Shown: piece after piece, positions 22,723 through 29,937 of the stretch
Numbering within the stretch: position 1 is the stretch's first letter
How the letters are laid out: every line of letters begins with the position of its first letter
Source of the DNA: a virus
Virus record (IMG/VR): IMGVR_UViG_3300009537_000079
Span: 1 to 35,768 of that record
Strand: one strand, 5' to 3'
Length of the DNA: 35,768 nt
Made by a program: the position numbers and the translations under genes
The notes under the pieces: model-generated
Database searches by the model: none
The model's input: only the letters and a program-made list of their open reading frames with translations
Told to the model about the DNA's origin: nothing

Positions 22723-23347
22723 GGAACAGGTGGAGAATTGGAAAATCAACATGCTTTTGTTTGGGACATTGGTCGGCGGTATAGTCTTAGGGGGATGTTG
22801 GATTTTTATAAATGATAATGCTGTTGGAGGAGACACGCGGGATGAAGCTAAGGCGTGGGTTGAGTTTTATATTCCAGAAGGGAGCAGGGTTGCCCTTGAT
22901 TGGGCGCAGTACATGCCGGTGCTTAATCAAAGTGAGAAACAATTAAGAGAGAAACTCGCAGGGGTTCAGGGCGGGCGCAAGAGAAGACTTGAACACATGC
23001 TTGAGGACATTGGTTATTTTTATCCTAGTTATGAACTTTTTTTTATGAAACCGGGCGCAGATGACGGAAGTTCTTTTTCGATGAATCGTCCGGTTATTGA
23101 TATTACGATGGCGGCGTTAAAAGAAAATAATATAGATTATGTATTGGTTTTAAGAGCGTATGACAATTATCCGCTTTACAAGGAACTAGAGCAGTCTGCT
23201 GAGCTTCTAGCGACATTCACCCCATACAGAGACAAGACACGTCTTAAGGCATATGACAAGGTAGCAATGACGGCACTTCCGTTCACTTGGGAGGAACTGA
23301 CAAACCGCACTCAAACCGGACAATCAATTCAGGTGTATAAACTATGA
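22709..23347 (+). CDS. Membrane-anchored domain resembling the C-terminal region of GT39-type (PMT/ArnT-like) glycosyltransferases
   Basis: ATG 22709 gives 212 residues. One transmembrane helix (14-35, NMLLFGTLVGGIVLGGCWIF) is followed by a soluble domain with the pattern I associate with the periplasmic C-terminal part of lipid-linked-sugar glycosyltransferases: GDTRDEAKAWVEFYIPEGSR (41-60), then ALDW, a PSYEL region, NIDYVLVL, YPLYKELE, LLATFTPYR and a final IQVYKL. The catalytic multi-span N-terminal part is entirely absent. This looks like a captured host gene end kept as a separate membrane protein. It could bind sugar or lipid carriers, or interfere with a host enzyme by competition (inference). 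GTG 22706 is an alternative start. Confidence 0.55.
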   Translation: METAEEQVENWKINMLLFGTLVGGIVLGGCWIFINDNAVGGDTRDEAKAWVEFYIPEGSRVALDWAQYMPVLNQSEKQLREKLAGVQGGRKRRLEHMLEDIGYFYPSYELFFMKPGADDGSSFSMNRPVIDITMAALKENNIDYVLVLRAYDNYPLYKELEQSAELLATFTPYRDKTRLKAYDKVAMTALPFTWEELTNRTQTGQSIQVYKL

Positions 23348-23526
23348 CATGCGAAAACTGCAAGAGATTGGAAGAAAAAGCAAAAGAGACTTTGATTAAT
23401 TATGGAAAGTCGGTGATGATGTATGAGAACGCGAGACAAGCACTTGAAGAAAAAGTAAAAAAACTACAGAAGGAGCTTTATGAGATTACTGATATTGATA
23501 GCCGCGATAACCCTAATGGGTTGTGA
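23344..23526 (+). CDS. 60-aa coiled-coil protein with CxxC
   Basis: It starts in an ATGA overlap. An N-terminal CENCKRLEEKAKE is followed by a continuous charged helix (ARQALEEKVKKLQKELYEIT). It is probably a dimeric coiled coil, perhaps with a shared metal site. It overlaps the lipoprotein gene by 47 bases. The family is unknown. Confidence 0.55.
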   Translation: MTCENCKRLEEKAKETLINYGKSVMMYENARQALEEKVKKLQKELYEITDIDSRDNPNGL

Positions 23527-23713
23527 TTCTGCCTTTGACGGGGTTAATTTTGAACAAGCAATGAGAGAGGGAAAAGGGTATGCCAGGTCGTACTCGGAGG
23601 GGATTTGGTCAATTAATAAACAAATGACAAGAATTGCCGATAGCTTAGAGGGAGAGCCTGTCGCATGTAATGGGTTTGGAGACGTTACGGATGGATCAGG
23701 AGATACGGTTTAG
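23480..23713 (+). CDS. Small early-region lipoprotein, 77 aa
   Basis: GAAGGAG precedes the ATG. The product starts MRLLILIAAITLMGC, with the lipidated Cys at residue 15. The mature part of about 63 residues is polar (DSAFDGVNFEQAMREGKGYA). An exported lipoprotein in an early operon away from lysis genes is the context of known superinfection-exclusion lipoproteins that block phage receptors, an idea only supported here by position. Confidence 0.62.
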   Translation: MRLLILIAAITLMGCDSAFDGVNFEQAMREGKGYARSYSEGIWSINKQMTRIADSLEGEPVACNGFGDVTDGSGDTV

Positions 23714-24065
23714 TAGTAGTTACAGGAACAAAGTCAGGCCGGTTCTTTCCACGGTTAAACCTAATTATCCACAGCCGTACAAGGAGTTGGTTCGGGGAAT
23801 CATTACGAGAGCGTTCCAGGATGCGGTGTTTGATCCCAGGATGATTCAGGCTGAGGGGTCGACGGCTAAGAGTCAGAGGGTGGTGTCCATGTTAGATAAG
23901 ACGACTGGGATTGAATTCATGCGCTCTAAGAGGTTGGAGTGGTGGATTGATCATTCACAGCTTAATATAAACGCGCAATGTTTAAGGGATGAGATGGAGC
24001 GAAGACTCAAGGAGGAGAGGGCGAGACCGAGTATAAGATCGAATCTGTTTGCCAAAGTCGCATAA
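23691..24065 (+). CDS. Hypothetical protein ending the early operon, 124 aa
   Basis: From ATG 23691 (MDQEIRFSSSYRNKVRPVLS) the product is basic and helical, with a conserved-looking YPQPYKELVRGIITRAFQDA segment and an Arg-rich C-terminus (MERRLKEERARPSIRS). ATG 23670 would add 7 residues. No family is recognised; a nucleic-acid-binding role is plausible. The last codons contain the -35 box of the strong promoter at 24049. Confidence 0.62.
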   Translation: MDQEIRFSSSYRNKVRPVLSTVKPNYPQPYKELVRGIITRAFQDAVFDPRMIQAEGSTAKSQRVVSMLDKTTGIEFMRSKRLEWWIDHSQLNINAQCLRDEMERRLKEERARPSIRSNLFAKVA

Positions 24066-24076
24066 AAGCGTATAAT
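24049..24076 (+). promoter_or_regulatory. Near-consensus sigma70 promoter with palindromic -10
   Basis: TTGCCA (24049-24054, five of six) and TATAAT (24071-24076, six of six) are 16 bases apart, the best promoter in the window. The -10 lies inside CGTATAATATACG (24069-24081), an odd palindrome around one A that could be an operator. The predicted start at about 24083-24084 coincides with the first base of the hairpin that follows. Confidence 0.75.
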
Positions 24077-24083
24077 ATACGTT

Positions 24084-24187
24084 GGAGATAAAGCAATAAC
24101 GAGGGCAAGCTATGGCTTTATCTCCAAATAGAGCGTACACACCTAGGAACCGGGAAGGGCTATAAACCCTAACCGGTTCTTTTTTTT
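24084..24187 (+). ncRNA. Candidate 104-nt phage small RNA (or attenuator leader)
   Basis: The unit runs from the promoter at 24049 to an intrinsic terminator. The 5' end forms a stem GGAGATAAAGC (24084-24094) with GCTTTATCTCC (24115-24125), perfect and extendable to 13 bp with 24082-24083 and 24126-24127, around a 20-nt loop. A single-stranded linker (24128-24146) leads to the terminator hairpin. This two-hairpin plan with the 5' end starting on the stem is typical of stand-alone bacterial small RNAs. The loop also holds GAGGG followed by ATG at 24112, so a 17-codon peptide (MALSPNRAYTPRNREGL) could be read, with its stop inside the terminator loop. That would fit translation-controlled attenuation of the downstream genes. 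Confidence 0.6.
24147..24187 (+). terminator. Rho-independent terminator
   Basis: GAACCGG (24147-24153) pairs with CCGGTTC (24173-24179), and inside it AGGG (24156-24159) with CCCT (24167-24170) across a symmetric 2x2 internal loop. The apical loop is 7 nt. Eight T residues follow (24180-24187). It separates the early operon from the terminase/head genes. Confidence 0.85.
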
Positions 24188-24349
24188 ATGATCGAACGAA
24201 ACAATTTACCCTTCAGGGATTGGAAGCGGCAGAAGCGGTTGACTTTAAAAAAAAGACTTAAATTAAAGACTTTGGTTGAGAGCAAGGGTGAGCGAAAGAG
24301 GGTCATTCCGCTTTACAAGCTTTATGCAAAATATGTTTTCGGGTTATGA
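24188..24349 (+). CDS. 53-aa strongly basic protein
   Basis: The frame starts at the ATG directly after the terminator T tract and has no convincing ribosome site. It is very basic (DWKRQKRLTLKKRLKLKTLV, then GERKRVIPLYKLYAKYVFG) and would bind nucleic acid. The stop overlaps the next start as ATGA, which supports reality. Expression would need read-through of the terminator or another promoter. Confidence 0.5.
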   Translation: MIERNNLPFRDWKRQKRLTLKKRLKLKTLVESKGERKRVIPLYKLYAKYVFGL

Positions 24350-24504
24350 TTTATCAAATGTCAGAATTGATAGAAAACCTGATGGATTTCGCACCCTATT
24401 TCCTTGCAGTTTCAGCTTTTGTGTTATTGGCAGATATTATATTTTCGGGTCCGTCACCGGAGTACGAACTTGATGAAAGCGATCTCCCGCAGATAGATGA
24501 TTGA
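24346..24504 (+). CDS. 52-aa single-span membrane protein
   Basis: It starts in an ATGA overlap. A short N-terminus is followed by one transmembrane segment (FAPYFLAVSAFVLLADIIF) and an acidic tail (PEYELDESDLPQIDD). It overlaps the SGNH hydrolase gene by 8 bases. The function is unknown; together with 24188 it forms a small basic/membrane pair in front of the head module. Confidence 0.52.
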   Translation: MIYQMSELIENLMDFAPYFLAVSAFVLLADIIFSGPSPEYELDESDLPQIDD

Positions 24505-25045
24505 GCAAGCGATCTATGCCTTAGTTATAGCCGCCATAGGAGATTCCACCACGGTGGGGAGTATTGGCTCATCCACGGGCCAGGAAGTCTTAGCCCCATA
24601 CACCGATCACCTACAGGAAGATGATTGGGAGGTGCATAACTTCGGAGTAAGAGGGGAGAGAAGCGAGCAAATCCTGGCAAGATTCCACGAAGTAGAAGCC
24701 TTAATGCCTGACATAGTAATAATTTGGGTCGGGCAAAACGACCTCACGATCCACAGAACCGCCGCCTCAGTTATAAAAAACGTCAGAGTTATGGTGCAAA
24801 GAGCAAAAAAGGGGGGAATTAGGCCAATTGTAATGACTGTGCCTGTATTCCCCTATGCACCACCGCAAGTGAAATCGGAGATTCGTATATACAACGCACT
24901 CTTAGAGAGACTCGCGCTTGAAAAACAGATAGATTACGTGGTGATAGGAAAGATAGGTTCTGATGATGGAATCCACCCGGATGCACTCACGTATAAAAAC
25001 ATTGCAAAAGATGTCAGGGAAACAATCCTTGAAAGCGACAATTAA
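24497..25045 (+). CDS. SGNH hydrolase without a clear signal peptide, 182 aa
   Basis: This is a predicted esterase or lipase-like hydrolase. Blocks: IGDSTTVG with nucleophile Ser17, GVRGERS (Gly53), WVGQNDL (Asn81) and DGIHPDALTY (Asp157, His160). Between them are standard strand/helix elements (PDIVIIWVG, RPIVMTVPVFPY). The N-terminus (MIEQAIYALVIAAIGDS) is hydrophobic but runs straight into the catalytic strand, so a cleavable signal is unlikely. This is therefore probably a cytoplasmic form, unlike the exported SGNH protein at 9361. The position before terminase is unusual for a receptor-modifying enzyme. Confidence 0.83.
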   Translation: MIEQAIYALVIAAIGDSTTVGSIGSSTGQEVLAPYTDHLQEDDWEVHNFGVRGERSEQILARFHEVEALMPDIVIIWVGQNDLTIHRTAASVIKNVRVMVQRAKKGGIRPIVMTVPVFPYAPPQVKSEIRIYNALLERLALEKQIDYVVIGKIGSDDGIHPDALTYKNIAKDVRETILESDN

Positions 25046-25220
25046 ATTTACAAGATGTTCTGTCTGTAAGTGTAAGAACAGACCTTATTTAGACCCGAAT
25101 AATATTGATCAGATGTACGGCTACAGAGGAGCAATGAGATTAGCCTGCTCCAAAAACAAAAGACACAATTGGAAAACAGCAGAGTTTATGAACCCGGACA
25201 CAGTTCCGCATATTTTATAA
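25011..25220 (+). CDS. Small zinc-ribbon-like protein, 69 aa
   Basis: ATG 25011 lies inside the end of the SGNH gene (35-base overlap). The product has CSVCKCKNRPY and a later LACSKNKRHNW, giving three or four Cys plus a His for one zinc ion. It is basic. No ribosome site is evident, so a later start is possible. Position suggests an adaptor or a packaging-related DNA-binding protein, which is inference. Confidence 0.5.
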   Translation: MSGKQSLKATIKFTRCSVCKCKNRPYLDPNNIDQMYGYRGAMRLACSKNKRHNWKTAEFMNPDTVPHIL

Positions 25221-25249
25221 CTAACATTTTTAACTTTAATAAGTATAAC
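25221..25249 (+). promoter_or_regulatory. Candidate promoter for the packaging/head operon
   Basis: CTAACA (25221-25226, four of six) and TATAAC (25244-25249, five of six) are spaced by 17 bases in a 46-base A+T-rich gap just before the gene ahead of terminase. A CTAACAT word also opens the gap at 14571, so the two intergenic regions may share a motif. Confidence 0.42.
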
Positions 25250-25266
25250 TATTTAGGAAATTTATT

Positions 25267-25506
25267 ATGCCTAAACTAAATAGCATGGAACTAAAGCACA
25301 AAAGAAAGATTTTAAATTGGGCTGGTGAGAATTGGGGAACGATAAAAGAATCGAATAAAACTAGAATTTGGTGCGCTCTACTCTCCAAGGAATTACCAAG
25401 TAAAATAGAGGGAATTGGATTTCAAAATGTTGTCGTCTTCAGAAGTCAAAACCAAGTATCTGACCCTCAATCCGAAACAAGACAAGTTCATCTTCAGCGA
25501 GAGTGA
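25267..25506 (+). CDS. Candidate small terminase subunit, 79 aa
   Basis: The gene starts after AGGAAATTTATT and overlaps the large terminase by 80 bases in another frame. The first 50 residues are basic and helical (MELKHKRKILNWAGENWGTI, then KTRIWCALLSKELPSKIEG), consistent with a small DNA-binding domain. The last 30 are unstructured. Small terminase subunits normally sit here, but this is shorter than most and has no recognisable signature. Position is the main evidence. Confidence 0.4.
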   Translation: MPKLNSMELKHKRKILNWAGENWGTIKESNKTRIWCALLSKELPSKIEGIGFQNVVVFRSQNQVSDPQSETRQVHLQRE

Positions 25507-26701
25507 CGCGGTATGTATCAAAGGGACTTGGGGATGTGGGAAAAGTTTAGCGGGACTCCTGGCGGCGAACAAGGAATGCGAGGAGATTCCGAACAACCTT
25601 TATTTGATTATCAGGAAAGAGTGGGTGGATTTAAGAGACTCAACTCTTAGAGACTGGAATGATTTACTTGGCCGTCCGATAGTGAACAACGAAGTGAAAT
25701 ATGGGAACGGCTCAATTTTGATGTTTCGGCATGGGGATGACATAAACGCTCTTAAGAACGCGAACCTTGGCGGGGCATTGATGGTGCAGGCCGAGGAGAT
25801 GACGGACGAGGATTTTTGGTTCCTGCGTGGGAGACTCAGAAGAAAAGAAGGGACAAGGCAGTTACGATTGGAATGTAATTATGACGGACACAATTGGATA
25901 TACAAAATGTTCAACCAAAAGAAAATCGGGGAACTCATTGAGACGAACACATTTGACAACCGAGCGAATCTCCCAGAGGATTATATCCCTAATCTCCAGA
26001 AGCTTCCAGAGAGACTACAGAGAATACATTTATACGGCTCAGATGAGGAGACGGAAGGTTTAGTTTTTGATGAGTTCAGGCAGGAGAAGCATTGGATTGA
26101 TCCATTTCCGATTCCCGATGGGTGGGACCGGATCGTAAGTCTGGATCACGGAGCGACGAACCCGACAGCCGTGTTATGGGGAGCGATTGATTATGACGGC
26201 ACGATATTTATTTACGATGAGCATTATGAAGCCGGGAAGCTGATAAGTCATCATGCCACGGAGATCAAGAGGCGGGACAACAGGAAAGTCACGACATGGA
26301 TATGCGACCCGTCTTGCCACAATAAGACGATCCAGAGAACGAACGGGTGGTTTTCCGTCATGGACGAGTACAGAGATCAGGGCTTATATTTCCGAGGTGG
26401 AGACAATACGAAACTCGCGGGGCTTAACAGGGTCAATCAATTCTTCAAAGACGGGAAGATAAAGGTTTTCAAGAACTGTGAGAATTTCAAGGATGAGATT
26501 GACGGGTACAAGTGGGCGCGGATAAGACCTGGGCAGGAGAAGAACGAACCGGATGATGTGGTGAAGCGAAACGACCATTGCATGGATGCACTAAGGTATT
26601 TAATTATGTCGAGGCCGCATCAGAGTCTTAAGAGTGAGCCGAGGAGTACGGACCCGGCGCGGCCGTTGGCGATTGAATTACTTGAGGAAGGTATCGGATG
26701 A
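25427..26701 (+). CDS. terL: Terminase large subunit (ATPase and nuclease)
   Basis: This is the packaging motor that translocates and cuts the genome into the prohead. It has 424 residues from ATG 25427 (TTG 25415 adds four). The ATPase has Walker A GTWGCGKS (33-40) and Walker B ALMVQAEEM with Glu123/Glu124. The RNase-H-like nuclease domain has VSLDHGATNPTAVLWG (Asp240), ICDPSC (Asp294) and NDHCMDALRYL (Asp383 and Asp387) in the expected order. It is coupled to the portal gene by an ATGA overlap. Both activities appear intact. Confidence 0.95.
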   Translation: MLSSSEVKTKYLTLNPKQDKFIFSESDAVCIKGTWGCGKSLAGLLAANKECEEIPNNLYLIIRKEWVDLRDSTLRDWNDLLGRPIVNNEVKYGNGSILMFRHGDDINALKNANLGGALMVQAEEMTDEDFWFLRGRLRRKEGTRQLRLECNYDGHNWIYKMFNQKKIGELIETNTFDNRANLPEDYIPNLQKLPERLQRIHLYGSDEETEGLVFDEFRQEKHWIDPFPIPDGWDRIVSLDHGATNPTAVLWGAIDYDGTIFIYDEHYEAGKLISHHATEIKRRDNRKVTTWICDPSCHNKTIQRTNGWFSVMDEYRDQGLYFRGGDNTKLAGLNRVNQFFKDGKIKVFKNCENFKDEIDGYKWARIRPGQEKNEPDDVVKRNDHCMDALRYLIMSRPHQSLKSEPRSTDPARPLAIELLEEGIG

Positions 26702-28710
26702 GTTTAGAGGGAAAGAGCCGAGACGAGTTATTTGGAATCTGGAAAAAGCGGTGTCGGATTGCGCGTGAACTGCATAAGAAGAAGATGATTGATTGGTCGG
26801 AGAAAGTTTATAGGGAGTTCACTGGGGAGGAGAGGAGCAATGTTGACACTGGTGAACGGTACACGAAACTGGCGAATGTCATTCAGTCCATCGAAGGGAC
26901 GATCCGTCCGCATTTATTCCTTCAGAACCCGAAGGTATCGACGAAAGCGAAGAAACCTGAATGGGAGAAGCGGGAGGGGTTGGTTGCGGCGGTCATAAAC
27001 CAGGAGTACACGGACGTTAAAGCCACGGGGCATAGGATTGATCTTGAGAATGAGATGGTTATTACGGACGCGAGATTACTTCCATTTGGATGCACAAAGA
27101 CTTCTTGGAGGGTAGAGGGTGGCATCCTGGAAGAAAGTGGCTCTACGGGGCTATTAGACGGCTTAAAAGGGCTTCTGACGGGGGAAGGGCAACCTCTGAC
27201 ACAGACTCCGGTGGTAGAGAGTGAGTTGGGGCATGTCACGGAACGGGTAAATCCTCTCAATGTGATGTTGGATTACACGGCACAGCACGTGACGAAGCAG
27301 AAATTCACGGTGGAGATTCTGCATAAGACGAAAGATGAATTGAGTAAGTTCCCTTATGACGGCAGTAAAGTTGAGAATTTGGAGCCGACGAGTATGTTGC
27401 ACCCGGCGTTTGAGGCGCGGAGTCGTGAGGAGCAGGACCGGCTCATGGCTGACCCTGATTTTAAAGGATTCACGGTCTTTGAGATTCATGATTTGGAGAA
27501 CCGCAAGATTCATTCGATTGTGGATGGCGTTGAAGATTTCGTAGAGTTTGACACGCCGTACCCGATCCCGGAGGGCAGTCAATACTCGTATTGTTGGTTT
27601 GAGGATGACCCATCGAGTCCGTACCCGATTCCGCCTATCAAGTTTTACAGGGAGCGAGCGAAGGAGTTTAGTTACATTCATTCGCAGATTGCGGATCAGA
27701 TTGACAAGTTTATGCCGAAGGTGGGCTATGACGTGGATCGGCTGGATTTGCCTGAGAAACGGAAGTTCAAGAATGGGAAGATGGGAACGTTGGTTGGGTT
27801 CAAGGGGTCTCCGGTTGGGGCGTGGGATGTTATTAACCCGCAGTTCTCGAAGGATTTACTGGCGTATTTGGCTATTGTGAAAGAGATGTTATTTTTGGAG
27901 TCCGGAGCCGCAGACTTTGAAGTGGCGACTCCTGAGGATGACAGGACGGCAACTGAGTCTAAGATCATTCAGAAGTCGGTGAGGGCAAAAAGGTTTAGAC
28001 CGCAGAAGCGGGTGAAAGAATTTCTCTTGAATCAGGTTCACACGATCTGGCAGATCATGACGCAGAACGTGGATCAGGAGCAGTTCATTAAGGTGTTGGG
28101 GCAGAACGATGCTCTTGAGTGGTGGAACGACCCTGAGACGGGGCGTGAGTCATGGACGAAAGAGGATTTAGCCGGGGATTATTGGTTTGATTTTAACATT
28201 GAATCCGTAGCACCGCAGGATGAGGCATCGAAGAAACAGCAGAACGCGGTGAACATGGAGACGGCATTAAGACCCGAACTGAGGCAGGGATTGATTGAGG
28301 AAGGGAAGGAACTGATTTTATCTAATTTGTTTGCGAAGTTTGCTGAGGAGAACATGGGAATTAAGGATCAGTCAAAGATCATCCGGGACTTGGAAGGAAT
28401 GGAGCCTGGGGATGAGCATACTTTGTGGATGTCGGGGCAGTTCCCCCCGATTTCAGAGCGGGAGCAGAAAGACCCGAAGTTCATGATGAAGCATGTTCAG
28501 GCGCATGAAATGTTTATTCAATCTCCCTCGTTCCAGACGCTTCCGATCCAGGTTCAGCAGGGGGCGATAGCGCATCAGGAGTCATATTTACCATTGCTTC
28601 AGAAATTATCTGGGCAGTCTCAGGGTGGTGGTGGGAGTTCCTTGCCATTGAAGCGGGCTGAAGCTCCCGCGGATGCGGCGGTGCCGACAGAGGAGACGAT
28701 TCCTGTATGA
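26698..28710 (+). CDS. Portal protein, 670 aa
   Basis: This is the predicted dodecameric ring at the packaging vertex and docking site for terminase and adaptor. Placement directly after terminase with an ATGA overlap, length and composition fit large podovirus-type portals. The N-terminal part includes a helical WSEKVYREFTGEERS stretch and the IQSIEGTIRPHLFLQNPKV element common in these portals. A long helical region lies around residues 320-350 (FYRERAKEFSYIHSQIADQI), and the C-terminus is Gln/Glu-rich and acidic (SLPLKRAEAPADAAVPTEE). The domain call is by pattern and position. Confidence 0.88.
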   Translation: MSLEGKSRDELFGIWKKRCRIARELHKKKMIDWSEKVYREFTGEERSNVDTGERYTKLANVIQSIEGTIRPHLFLQNPKVSTKAKKPEWEKREGLVAAVINQEYTDVKATGHRIDLENEMVITDARLLPFGCTKTSWRVEGGILEESGSTGLLDGLKGLLTGEGQPLTQTPVVESELGHVTERVNPLNVMLDYTAQHVTKQKFTVEILHKTKDELSKFPYDGSKVENLEPTSMLHPAFEARSREEQDRLMADPDFKGFTVFEIHDLENRKIHSIVDGVEDFVEFDTPYPIPEGSQYSYCWFEDDPSSPYPIPPIKFYRERAKEFSYIHSQIADQIDKFMPKVGYDVDRLDLPEKRKFKNGKMGTLVGFKGSPVGAWDVINPQFSKDLLAYLAIVKEMLFLESGAADFEVATPEDDRTATESKIIQKSVRAKRFRPQKRVKEFLLNQVHTIWQIMTQNVDQEQFIKVLGQNDALEWWNDPETGRESWTKEDLAGDYWFDFNIESVAPQDEASKKQQNAVNMETALRPELRQGLIEEGKELILSNLFAKFAEENMGIKDQSKIIRDLEGMEPGDEHTLWMSGQFPPISEREQKDPKFMMKHVQAHEMFIQSPSFQTLPIQVQQGAIAHQESYLPLLQKLSGQSQGGGGSSLPLKRAEAPADAAVPTEETIPV

Positions 28711-29033
28711 GCGAGTATTTGGAGAAACTCCGGTCATTGGGGTGGGCGGTAAAGAACCCGCAGAAGAACAGGCATAACAAGCGGAAAGCGGAGGACATGA
28801 ACGCGGCGTGCGTGGATAAGGACTCGGCTATTTATAATCTGACGAAAGACCGGATCGCTTCAAAGCACATATTGCAGGGCAATGCCAGTGATCCTGGGCT
28901 TAAGAAAGAAGCGGAAGGGTGGCAAAGGAGGCATGATAAGAAACGGAAAGATTCGTTAAACCGTCCGAAACTGGAGAGAATTGCTAAGAAGAAACGTGAG
29001 TACAAGCGGAAGTGGAAATGCGAGCCTGTTTGA
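28707..29033 (+). CDS. Basic helical protein of the head operon, 108 aa
   Basis: It starts in an ATGA overlap with the portal. The product is very rich in Lys and Arg (KNPQKNRHNKRKAEDMN ... KKKREYKRKWKCEPV) and probably binds DNA or RNA. No family is recognised. It overlaps the lipoprotein gene by 16 bases. A packaging accessory or head-internal protein would fit its place. Confidence 0.65.
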   Translation: MSEYLEKLRSLGWAVKNPQKNRHNKRKAEDMNAACVDKDSAIYNLTKDRIASKHILQGNASDPGLKKEAEGWQRRHDKKRKDSLNRPKLERIAKKKREYKRKWKCEPV

Positions 29034-29215
29034 TTCTTTTAGTTTTATTTTCAGGGTGCGTTTCGCCACAAGTGATTTACAAATGTCCGAAGGGGCAAGT
29101 GATGATTTTAGAAGATCGCGGGTTACCGACTGAATCTGAAAAGTGTTATTCGCCTGGGGTTTCGTACACGGATTACAGACCGCTTACAACAGAGAGAGTT
29201 AATTCTTTAACATAA
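29018..29215 (+). CDS. Small lipoprotein inside the head operon, 65 aa
   Basis: From ATG 29018 the product begins MRACLILLVLFSGCVSPQVI. The hydrophobic core ends in FSGC, a lipobox with Phe at -3 (less usual than Leu), lipidated Cys at 14. The mature part of 52 residues has two more Cys (YKCPKG, EKCYSP). A late-expressed lipoprotein between portal and capsid genes is unexpected. It may protect lysing cells or debris from receptor binding, as phage T5 Llp does, but this is inference. Confidence 0.58.
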   Translation: MRACLILLVLFSGCVSPQVIYKCPKGQVMILEDRGLPTESEKCYSPGVSYTDYRPLTTERVNSLT

Positions 29216-29225
29216 GGGGTAAGGC

Positions 29226-29543
29226 ATGGCAAAGGTAAACAAAGAGGATATTGACCGATACAAAGTTGAGATGGCGCAGATACGGGAGTACCCGGAGAAT
29301 GGGTCAGGATTTTTTAAAGGGCCGTGGTTGGATGATGTATATGACAATCGCTCGGAGTGTTGGCGGGATAATATCGCGGCGAAACGTAACAAGGACAGGG
29401 CTGAGGCTGGGCAGAACGAGCAGGGGCAGACCCCGGAGCAGGAGAAAGATTTTAGAAAGAGACTACAACGTGCAAAGGAAGTTGAACGAGCCGGGGAGAT
29501 TGCAAGGGAGCAGGCGATCAAAGCGGGATTACAAATAAAGTGA
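29226..29543 (+). CDS. Hypothetical head-operon protein, 105 aa
   Basis: A strong AAGGGGTAAGGC ribosome site precedes the ATG. The N-terminus (MAKVNKEDIDRYKVEMAQIR) resembles that of the next gene (MAKVDIKDVEKKVFEEEKKK), hinting at a duplication. The C-terminal half is a charged helix (FRKRLQRAKEVERAGEIARE). The family is unknown. Confidence 0.65.
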   Translation: MAKVNKEDIDRYKVEMAQIREYPENGSGFFKGPWLDDVYDNRSECWRDNIAAKRNKDRAEAGQNEQGQTPEQEKDFRKRLQRAKEVERAGEIAREQAIKAGLQIK

Positions 29544-29550
29544 GGTAGTC

Positions 29551-29937
29551 ATGGCAAAGGTAGATATTAAAGATGTTGAAAAGAAGGTGTTTGAGGAGGA
29601 GAAGAAGAAACGCTCTCTTATTACGGTTCGCAGGTACGGAACAAAGAATTATTACAGCGGTCCTGGTAAGGATGAGTGGTATGAGTCGAATGGTGAGGCG
29701 TTGGAGGCGCATCAACGGCACAAGACATTAGAGGGGTACAAGGCGGCTGGGCTTGATGAACACGGCAGGAGTCCAGAGGACGTTGAAAGAGGCGAGAAGA
29801 TTTCTGCTTTAATCACGGCTCGCGCAAAGTTATTTGACAAGATCAGGGAGATTGATCAGGAGATTGGAAGTGTTCGATCAGGAAGAACCGAGGAGAAAGA
29901 AGAACCCACGCATAGACGGCGCGGGCGCAAGCGATAG
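29551..29937 (+). CDS. Hypothetical head-operon protein, 128 aa
   Basis: It shares the MAKV opening and a charged helical start with its upstream neighbour. Residues 20-45 look folded (LITVRRYGTKNYYSGPGKDE) and the C-terminus is a helix followed by a basic tail (EEPTHRRRGRKR). It may be a minor head or connector-associated protein by position. A 147-base gap follows. Confidence 0.63.
   Translation: MAKVDIKDVEKKVFEEEKKKRSLITVRRYGTKNYYSGPGKDEWYESNGEALEAHQRHKTLEGYKAAGLDEHGRSPEDVERGEKISALITARAKLFDKIREIDQEIGSVRSGRTEEKEEPTHRRRGRKR

Noticed and set aside
27163-27880. Arg-rich frames on both strands inside the portal gene
   Set aside because: Arg-rich low-complexity translations are typical of out-of-frame reading; the portal frame is continuous and coupled at both ends.
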